A program made the translations under genes and the position numbers. Below are positions 7,032 through 12,557 of a DNA stretch of 15,730 bases, one piece after another. The stretch comes from an uncultured Kiritimatiellota bacterium (GTDB lineage Bacteria > Verrucomicrobiota > Kiritimatiellia > RFP12 > UBA1067), in the NCBI GenBank assembly GCA_934667425.1, contig CAKULV010000061.1, positions 1 to 15,730 on the forward strand. Direction: 5' to 3'. Each line of letters starts with the position of its first letter. Position 1 is the stretch's first letter. Below the pieces are notes generated by a model that did no database searches, was not told the DNA's origin, and saw only the letters and a list, made by a program, of their open reading frames with translations.

Positions 7032-8120
7032 TCACCGGGCCTTTGCGGGCGGACGGCAGATGCGGATGGCCTCGGCCACCTCTTTCGCCGCACTGAGCAG
7101 CTTCGCGCGGTTCTCCGGCATGGTCTTGAACCACGGAGCCATCAGCATGCCGCGAAGCGATTCCTTCGAGACACGCTCCCGGCAATAGCGGGCAAGCAAC
7201 GGGAAATTCCCGTCCACATACCAGTTGGAGCCGCACGGGATCTGCTGGAATCCGGCGCGGGAGAAGTCTCCATAGTAGCCAAGCCGCTTTTTGTCCGTAT
7301 CCGCCTGGGCGGCGGACTCCCCTTCGCCGCCGAAGCTCTTGCCGTAGTACCAGTTGGACTGCACTACGCTCTTCGGCATCCTCTTGTAGAACGTGTCGGG
7401 ATCCTTGCGGTTGCAGTCCGTCCAGATCCACGCCTGCATGCCGAGTTTCTCCACCTGCCCCACAAACCACAGGAAATCATGCCACCACAGTTCCCCCTGG
7501 CGGATCACCGCGTAGTTGTAGCGGCACTGGTTCTCCCAGTTCTCCTCGTCATAGCCGATGTGGATCATGCGCGGAGCGTCGAACATCTCCCACACGTCGC
7601 GGATCAGGTCGGAACACACCTCGTAATACCTGCGGGTGGAAAGCATGTGCGCGTACTCGCCCATCCACACGTCGTGCGTAGCCGAGAAGTTTAGCTTGGG
7701 GATGACCTCCAGCCCCTGCGACCGAAGACGGGCGATCTCCGTGCGGAGCTTGTCGGGCGACCAGCTGCCCTCGATGGCAAGCTCCGGGCGGCTCGGATAG
7801 ACGACACCCTCCGCCAAACCGATCACAACCGTGTTCGTTCCGGCCTTGACGTGCGCGTCCAGCACTTCGCGCCAGGTGGCATCGTCGCAGCGGAGCCTCT
7901 TCGACGGACCGAACCCCGGAAGCGCCTCCTTGGGGAATCGGCCCCATTCCTTCGGCACGCAGTCGCACATGGTGTTCGTACCGAGATGGATCAGGTACGC
8001 CCACATGAAGCCATGCTCGTTCTTTGCCGCCGCATTGCGTATATCCGTAGCGCATCCAACCGATGCGCCTGCCGCCGCAAGCCCCATCATCTGCGTAAAG
8101 TCACGCCTTGAAATGTTCAT
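7032..8120 (-). CDS. Tat-exported lipoprotein with GH20-like TIM-barrel features (copy B)
   Basis: A 362-residue paralogue of the 5596-6642 product. It starts MNISRRDFTQMMGLAAAGASVGC, with a twin-arginine motif and a likely lipidated Cys23. GLEVIPKLNF (136-145) and MIHIGYDEE (185-193) match the same positions as in copy A; the H-I-G-Y-D-E segment matches the GH20 catalytic motif. Other blocks shared by the pair are GSWS, RQGELWWHDFLWFV and MPKSVxQSNWYYGK. Copy B has extra residues after WYYGK (a Gly/Glu-rich loop) and a longer segment near residue 55. The ATG at 8120 is preceded by AAAGGA at about 8 nt. Function as an exported hexosaminidase-like enzyme is inferred. The 390- to 400-bp repeat-filled gaps on both sides suggest it is transcribed on its own. 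Confidence 0.75.
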   Translation of the reverse strand: MNISRRDFTQMMGLAAAGASVGCATDIRNAAAKNEHGFMWAYLIHLGTNTMCDCVPKEWGRFPKEALPGFGPSKRLRCDDATWREVLDAHVKAGTNTVVIGLAEGVVYPSRPELAIEGSWSPDKLRTEIARLRSQGLEVIPKLNFSATHDVWMGEYAHMLSTRRYYEVCSDLIRDVWEMFDAPRMIHIGYDEENWENQCRYNYAVIRQGELWWHDFLWFVGQVEKLGMQAWIWTDCNRKDPDTFYKRMPKSVVQSNWYYGKSFGGEGESAAQADTDKKRLGYYGDFSRAGFQQIPCGSNWYVDGNFPLLARYCRERVSKESLRGMLMAPWFKTMPENRAKLLSAAKEVAEAIRICRPPAKAR

Positions 8121-8248
8121 CTGCCTATCCTTTCATTTGTTACAAATTTGCGATTTGCGATTTGCGATTGCATTGGGGGATTTATGATTTACGATTTGCG
8201 ATTTGCGATTGCATTGGACCATTTAGGCATTGGTTGATTTGCGGGAGG

Positions 8249-8334
8249 GTCGCGCTTGTCGCGACCGAAAGCGTGGGCGCAATGAATTGCGTCCCTCCCA
8301 GTGCCATGCGCGATGGCGAGGGCGCCATCGCCAC
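8249..8334. repeat. Composite three-hairpin dispersed repeat, copy 2
   Basis: Close copy of 6939-7028, 4 bp shorter in the segment between hairpins 1 and 2. It keeps all three palindromes: GGTCGC / GCGACC, an inner palindrome around AATGAATT, and GCGATGGCG / CGCCATCGC. It is preceded by GGGAG, as are the hairpins of the 59-bp repeat at 10149-10290, which suggests that the two repeat types are related. Confidence 0.8.
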
Positions 8335-8356
8335 GATACCAACGCGTGAATGCAAA

Positions 8357-8447
8357 ACTACCATCTACCAACTACCATCTACCAACTACCAACTATCAAC
8401 TATCCCAAAACCTGAAACCTAAAACCTAAAACCTGAAACCTAAAACC
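8357..8447. repeat. Two adjacent heptanucleotide tandem arrays
   Basis: About 8357-8405 is built from 7-bp units ACCATCT / ACCAACT / ATCAACT, and 8406-8447 from 7-bp units CCTGAAA / CCTAAAA. With the TTTGCGA heptamers at the element ends this makes three unrelated arrays of the same period. Degenerate heptanucleotide repeats of this kind are known from cyanobacteria (STRR) and other genomes. No coding potential. Confidence 0.8.
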
Positions 8448-8526
8448 TCTACACTTCTCCACGGCTAAAATCCTCAAATGCCTAAATGCCCAAATGCAAT
8501 CGCAAATCGCAAATCGCAAATTAGCC

Positions 8527-10029
8527 TCATGTAGTCTGCGCGTCCCTGGACCTTACGACCCCGCTGCCGAAGTCGAACCTGCTGATGTCGATCTCGTCAA
8601 CGGTGAACGGCTTCGCCGTCTTCCAGCCTCCCCGCGTGTAGTCGGGGAAGTCGAGTATCTTCGAGCCTGCGTTCACCGAACGCTCGGAGAGCTCGACGAT
8701 CGACGAGTAGGTGGCGAGATCGTATACGTCGGTGTCGAGAGGAAGCCCGTTCTGCAGGCAGTACGCCCAGCGGAGATCCATGATGAAGTCCATGCCTCCA
8801 TGTCCGCCCACCTTCTTCGCCATTTCGCCCGCGACCCTCCAGAACGGATGCCTGTACCGCTCGCGGATCTCCATCGCCTTCTTGAAGCCGAAGAACTTGC
8901 CGATGTGAGCATCGGTCTTGTCTATCCACCCGAACTGGCAGGGGCTGCCCATCTCGTAGACCTCCTCCGGCGTCGCCGGGAAGTATATGCCCCTGAAGAT
9001 GCCCTTCGTGCCGAGATACAGGTTGCCGCGATCATACGGGCACGGCGTGCACACGTTGTGCTTCAGCGTGAGCGTCTTGCCCATGGCGGTGTGCAGGAGG
9101 CACATGTTTATGTCGCCCTTCACCATCTTCTGCGTGTGGCGGTTGAACGTCCTTCCGTCCACGCCGGTAACGCGATCGTCTGCCGGGAAGTTCTCGCGGC
9201 CGAACGCCTCGAACGATGCGGACTTCGTCTCCATCGACACAAGCTGCTCGAAGCGGTCTCCACGGTTGATGTCGAGGCAGCGTCCGGCCGGGACGAGCCC
9301 GTGCGTCGGGTAGTAGTTGCCGTGGTGCTTCATGTGGCGGTCAATGCGCCAGAAGCGTCCGTCACGCGGACGGTACTGGAGGGCTCGCTGGTCATGCGTG
9401 TAGCCGACCTCAGCCTGGACGATCTCGCCGAGCTTGCCCTTGTGGATGAGGTTGAACGCCAGCATCTCAGCCTCGCCGTATGTGCAGTTTTCGAGCATCA
9501 TGCAGTGGCGGCGGTACTTCTCGGCCGCCTCGACCGTCGCCCAGCACTCTTCGAGCGAAAACGCGCCCGGCACCTCCTGAAGGACGTGCTTGCCGTGCGC
9601 CATCGCGTAGACGTTGATCGGGCAGTGCAGCGGACGCGGGGTCACGGAGTACACCACGTCGCACACGTCGCTGTCGCAAAGGCCCTTCCACGCGTCCTCG
9701 TCGCCGTTGCGGCTCCACTCCTTCGCCGGAGGCTTGCCGAGCGCCTTGAGGCACTTCTGCGTGAGGTCGAGGCGCTCCGGGTTGATGTCGGATATCGCCG
9801 TCACCTGGCACCCAGGGATCTGCGCTATGCGCTGAACCGCCGGGAGCCCTCGGCTGCCCACGCCGATAACACCCACTCGCACCACCTTGAGCGGAGCCAC
9901 GCGGAAGCCGTGCATCGATCCGCCTTCGCCGAAGCCGAGCGCATTGCCCTTCGACATGCATCCGGCGGCCACCGCCGCCGCGCCCATCCATGCCGTACCC
10001 TTGAGGAAATCACGTCTACTCTTGTCCAT
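8527..10029 (-). CDS. GH109 family NAD-dependent glycosidase (alpha-N-acetylgalactosaminidase-like), Tat lipoprotein
   Basis: A 500-residue Gfo/Idh/MocA-fold protein with a Tat signal (KSRRDFLKG, residues 3-11) and lipobox cysteine 24 (VAAGC). The NAD site is GVIGVGSRG (53-61). GH109 features are clear: HGKHVLQEVP (145-154) in place of the oxidoreductase E-K-P, CMMLENCTYGEAE (176-188), GYTHD with Tyr210, and GNYYPTHGLVP with His243 followed by INRGDRFEQLVSM. The Tyr and His correspond to residues reported as catalytic in the Elizabethkingia enzyme. Family members remove terminal alpha-GalNAc through a transient oxidation by tightly bound NAD, which explains Tat export of a folded protein. GTG directly before the ATG (10032) is possible, but AAAGG is better spaced for ATG at 10029. 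A promoter about 330 bp upstream and repeats in between imply a long leader. Confidence 0.88.
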   Translation of the reverse strand: MDKSRRDFLKGTAWMGAAAVAAGCMSKGNALGFGEGGSMHGFRVAPLKVVRVGVIGVGSRGLPAVQRIAQIPGCQVTAISDINPERLDLTQKCLKALGKPPAKEWSRNGDEDAWKGLCDSDVCDVVYSVTPRPLHCPINVYAMAHGKHVLQEVPGAFSLEECWATVEAAEKYRRHCMMLENCTYGEAEMLAFNLIHKGKLGEIVQAEVGYTHDQRALQYRPRDGRFWRIDRHMKHHGNYYPTHGLVPAGRCLDINRGDRFEQLVSMETKSASFEAFGRENFPADDRVTGVDGRTFNRHTQKMVKGDINMCLLHTAMGKTLTLKHNVCTPCPYDRGNLYLGTKGIFRGIYFPATPEEVYEMGSPCQFGWIDKTDAHIGKFFGFKKAMEIRERYRHPFWRVAGEMAKKVGGHGGMDFIMDLRWAYCLQNGLPLDTDVYDLATYSSIVELSERSVNAGSKILDFPDYTRGGWKTAKPFTVDEIDISRFDFGSGVVRSRDAQTT

Positions 10030-10089
10030 CACATTGCCTTTCTGATTTGTCTTGTATTGCCTTTAGTTGTTGAGATCATTGCCCCCTCC

Positions 10090-10300
10090 GGACACGACAA
10101 GCGTGTCCCTCCCGTATCTTCGCAAACCCCCAAGGTTCGCTGTTTTTCGGGAGGGACGGGCTTGTCCCTCCCGTATCTTCGCGAACTCCCAAGGTTCGCT
10201 GTTTTTCGGGAGGGACGGGCTTGTCCCTCCCGTATCTTCGCGAACTTCCAAGATTCGCTGTTTTTCGGGAGGGACGGGCTTGTCCCGTCCGCAATCGCGA
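10090..10300. repeat. 59-bp tandem repeat array in the GH109 upstream region
   Basis: Exact 59-bp periodicity: units start at 10149, 10208 and 10267 (the last partial), preceded by a diverged unit from 10090. Each unit has a 10-bp hairpin CGGGAGGGAC / GTCCCTCCCG around GGGCTT, then a second hairpin GCGAAC / GTTCGC around about 7 nt, then TTTTTC. The diverged first unit uses different arms (GGACACG / CGTGTCC) around ACAAG. The reading frame rotates through the units because 59 is not a multiple of three, so open frames here are not credible genes. The array lies between the predicted promoter and the start of the GH109 gene. The 10033-10430 gap holds no gene. Confidence 0.9.
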
Positions 10301-10366
10301 AGGTTTTGCAATTACATGTGTTAAAGTCAAATGCACAGCCTCTGCGTCTTATCGTTTTGGCCCCGG

Positions 10367-10395
10367 ATTTTACCATTTCAGGCCATTCTTCGCAA
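10367..10395 (-). promoter_or_regulatory. Sigma70-type promoter candidate for the GH109 gene
   Basis: On the minus strand TTGCGA (10390-10395) and TAAAAT (10367-10372) are 17 bp apart, and the -10 carries the extended TGG element. Transcription would start near 10360, giving an untranslated leader of about 330 nt that includes the whole 59-bp repeat array. Supported only by sequence match. Confidence 0.5.
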
Positions 10396-10430
10396 TCAAA
10401 GCCGACAGAAGCCCCTTTCGTGGCTCCGCA

Positions 10431-12545
10431 TCACTCTGAAATGATCTTTGCAATCATACGCCTTGCCGTGCGCAGCTTCTCTGCATCGCGCGAGAAGTCC
10501 GTGAGCGAGCTGATGATCGAGTCCACGACAGCGTCTACCCTGGCCTGCCCGACCTTCGCCGCCGCGAGCTTCAGGTACTCGTAGTCCTCCTCCGCGTCAC
10601 GGCACTGGGCGAGCTTGATGGACGAAAACACGCTCCGCTCGCCCGGATACATCATTATGCCGTCGCCGGGCATGCCGTTCGGATTGAACGTACGGAATTT
10701 CGGGAAATACGTGTCGTCCTCGGGCAGGCGCTCCGGCGAATGCCACTTGTTCACGATCCAGAACAGAAAGCCGTCCGCCCGCCAGCGATATGTCATCCAT
10801 CCCAACAGGCGTCCTTCGATTGGCGGATACTCCCACGAGGCGAAATTCGCGTACGGATATGGCGGAGTGCAGCAGGTGTACCACCACACCTTCTTGCCCT
10901 GACGGCGAAACGCCTCTGCGGCAGCCAAATCGTACACCCGTGTCACTGGACAGAACCAGTCCCCGGACGTTACGCACGGGATGTTCGTACCGCCATTGAC
11001 GTAGTCCCTGAAGTTGTGCGCCGTGACCATCAGCGGGATTCCCGGCACCTCTCGCCTCATCCGCCTCCAGTAGGCGTCGATGACTGGATAGAACTCCTCG
11101 TTCCGCTCGTCAAAGCCGTATACGTAGGCGAGCCTGTCCAAGCCATAGGGCTTCAGCTTCTCGACGTACGGCGTGAGGACGCCGAAGAAATAGTCCTCAA
11201 ACTCCTTGTTGTCGATCTCCTCCGGCTTGCAGTACAGAACCCACTTCGCATTCGGATCCTTTGGCGGCGGCACGACGTTCAGGATGTTGAAGCGGTTCAT
11301 TCCCCGCGAACGCGCATACAGCAGCTCCTCGATGTCCGGCGGCGATGTGCGGGAGATGTCGTCCGGGTTGAGGCGGTGGTCGAGCATGATGTCCCACGTC
11401 TCGCGCCGCTTTGCCTTGAAGTCCTCAGGATACACGAACTTCGTGAAGCTGTCCATCACCGCATATGCCGTCTCAAGGCCGAACGTCTCCGGAAGCGAAA
11501 ACGGCTCTACCCTGACCGTGAGCGGCACGCGGGCGAATTCCACGCCATCATGCGTTGCAATGATGTCGCCTGTGTAGATTCCGGCCTCTGCGGCGGCGTC
11601 CGCATAGACCGTCACCCACGTTCCCTGCGTGGATGCCGGGCGCACGCGCATCGGTGCCGCAGGCATGAGCGGGTCGGGGAACCACTTTTCGTTCGCCGGG
11701 AACGAGAACGGATGTTGATTGGCTCCGAACTCGCGCGAGAGATAGCCCTGGCGCTGCCACGTCACCGTGCCTGCAAAAGCCGTTCCGTCCAAGCGCATGA
11801 GCTTCGGCATCGCGAGCGAGACGCCGCTCCAGTCCACGTCGGCGGCGGACGAGACGAGGACCTGCACGGCCTCGCGCTCGCGCTTGGCGAGCGAAACCTC
11901 GGCGGAGGTTCGCGCATTAGCGTCCGGGAACGTGAGCGGTGTCACGAGCCGCATCGAATCCTCAGTCCAGACGACCATCTTGCCTGACGGTATCGGCGAC
12001 GTCATCGCATCCTTGCGCGGCACGGCCCTGCGCTCCCGCCACACCTTGTCGCCGGACAGCACGTCGCAGGTCAGCTCGTCGCAGTTTGAGAACGGGCGGT
12101 CGGTGAGCGTCGCCAGCGCGAACACCCCGTCCTTGCCCTCAGTACGCTCAAGCGAGAAGTCCCGGAACTCTACCGATCCACGGGCAGATATGCCTCGATA
12201 CGACCTGAATATGGCGTGTACCTTTATGGTCTTCACGGGATGGGCCGGAACGAATACGCCACTTGCCTTCTCCCAGTCGTGCGTACCTTGCCGGAACACG
12301 GCCTTGCGCCCATACGCCTTCTTGCCGTTGCTGTAATGGATGTCAAGCCACACGCAATAGTCCATGGCGTCGGCATTCTTCGCCCGGCTCCATCCCGAAA
12401 ACACGATAGGCTTCAGCGTAGGATTGTCGTACTCGAACGTTCTCCAAAGCCCCTTCTTCACAGGCTCATGCGCCGTCCCATCCGCCCCGGGCAGAGGAAG
12501 GGCCGTGCAGGCCGCAATCAATGACAATGCCGTCAGCAATCTCAT
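10431..12545 (-). CDS. GH123-like secreted glycoside hydrolase (DUF4091 type)
   Basis: A 704-residue exported protein. MRLLTALSLIAACTALPLPGADG is a Sec signal; LIAAC could be a lipobox (Cys13), otherwise cleavage follows the Gly/Ala-Asp region. Residues about 25-135 look like a carbohydrate-binding beta-sandwich. A GH123 N-terminal-like region follows, then a barrel from about 355, with AYVYGFDERNEEF placing an Asp-Glu pair at 479-480, the arrangement used for substrate-assisted catalysis in GH123 N-acetyl-beta-galactosaminidases. WWYTCCTPPYPYANF, GWMTYRWRADGFLFW and the RDAEEDYEYLKLA end are typical of DUF4091/GH123 proteins. The ATG at 12545 is chosen over an earlier codon because AAGGAGG lies 5 nt upstream. 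The preceding gene's TAA overlaps this ribosome binding site, so translation is probably coupled. Activity on beta-GalNAc is inferred from family. Confidence 0.85.
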   Translation of the reverse strand: MRLLTALSLIAACTALPLPGADGTAHEPVKKGLWRTFEYDNPTLKPIVFSGWSRAKNADAMDYCVWLDIHYSNGKKAYGRKAVFRQGTHDWEKASGVFVPAHPVKTIKVHAIFRSYRGISARGSVEFRDFSLERTEGKDGVFALATLTDRPFSNCDELTCDVLSGDKVWRERRAVPRKDAMTSPIPSGKMVVWTEDSMRLVTPLTFPDANARTSAEVSLAKREREAVQVLVSSAADVDWSGVSLAMPKLMRLDGTAFAGTVTWQRQGYLSREFGANQHPFSFPANEKWFPDPLMPAAPMRVRPASTQGTWVTVYADAAAEAGIYTGDIIATHDGVEFARVPLTVRVEPFSLPETFGLETAYAVMDSFTKFVYPEDFKAKRRETWDIMLDHRLNPDDISRTSPPDIEELLYARSRGMNRFNILNVVPPPKDPNAKWVLYCKPEEIDNKEFEDYFFGVLTPYVEKLKPYGLDRLAYVYGFDERNEEFYPVIDAYWRRMRREVPGIPLMVTAHNFRDYVNGGTNIPCVTSGDWFCPVTRVYDLAAAEAFRRQGKKVWWYTCCTPPYPYANFASWEYPPIEGRLLGWMTYRWRADGFLFWIVNKWHSPERLPEDDTYFPKFRTFNPNGMPGDGIMMYPGERSVFSSIKLAQCRDAEEDYEYLKLAAAKVGQARVDAVVDSIISSLTDFSRDAEKLRTARRMIAKIISE

Positions 12546-12550
12546 AACAC

Positions 12551-12557
12551 CCTCCTT
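12551..12557 (-). promoter_or_regulatory. Strong Shine-Dalgarno overlapping the upstream stop codon
   Basis: AAGGAGG on the minus strand precedes ATG 12545 by 5 nt and shares its first two bases with the TAA stop (12556-12558) of the upstream gene. It fixes the start of the GH123-like gene and indicates coupling of the two genes. Confidence 0.75.

Larger units (their letters stand above)
8145..8522. repeat. 378-bp intergenic element bounded by perfect 30-bp inverted repeats
   Basis: The left end (8145-8174) and the right end (8493-8522) are perfect 30-bp inverted repeats, each made of heptamers of the form TTTGCGA. A second, slightly diverged left copy lies at 8186-8217. Between the ends are a composite hairpin repeat (8249-8334), heptanucleotide arrays (8357-8447) and CAAATGC-type words near 8475-8497. 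The right end stops 4 bp before the stop codon of the GH109 gene. No gene is seen in 8121-8526. It could be a MITE-like nonautonomous element or an accretion of simple repeats; no target-site duplication was identified. Confidence 0.7.

Noticed and set aside
10140..10180. Intrinsic terminator for the GH123-like gene at the strong GGGAGGGAC hairpin
   Set aside because: On the minus strand the hairpin is followed by an A-run and not by a T-run, and the hairpin is part of a tandem array.
10090..10300. CRISPR array
   Set aside because: The 59-bp units are contiguous, with no unique spacers between short repeats, and no cas genes are present.
10029..10376. Minus-strand open frames through the 59-bp repeats
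   Set aside because: The period is not a multiple of three, so each frame only cycles through the same repeat; judged non-coding.
8494..10584. A 696-codon plus-strand open frame covering the GH109 gene
   Set aside because: It is antisense to a gene with a clear family signature, has low-complexity Arg/His/Val-rich translation and runs into the tandem repeats; GC-rich third positions create such frames.
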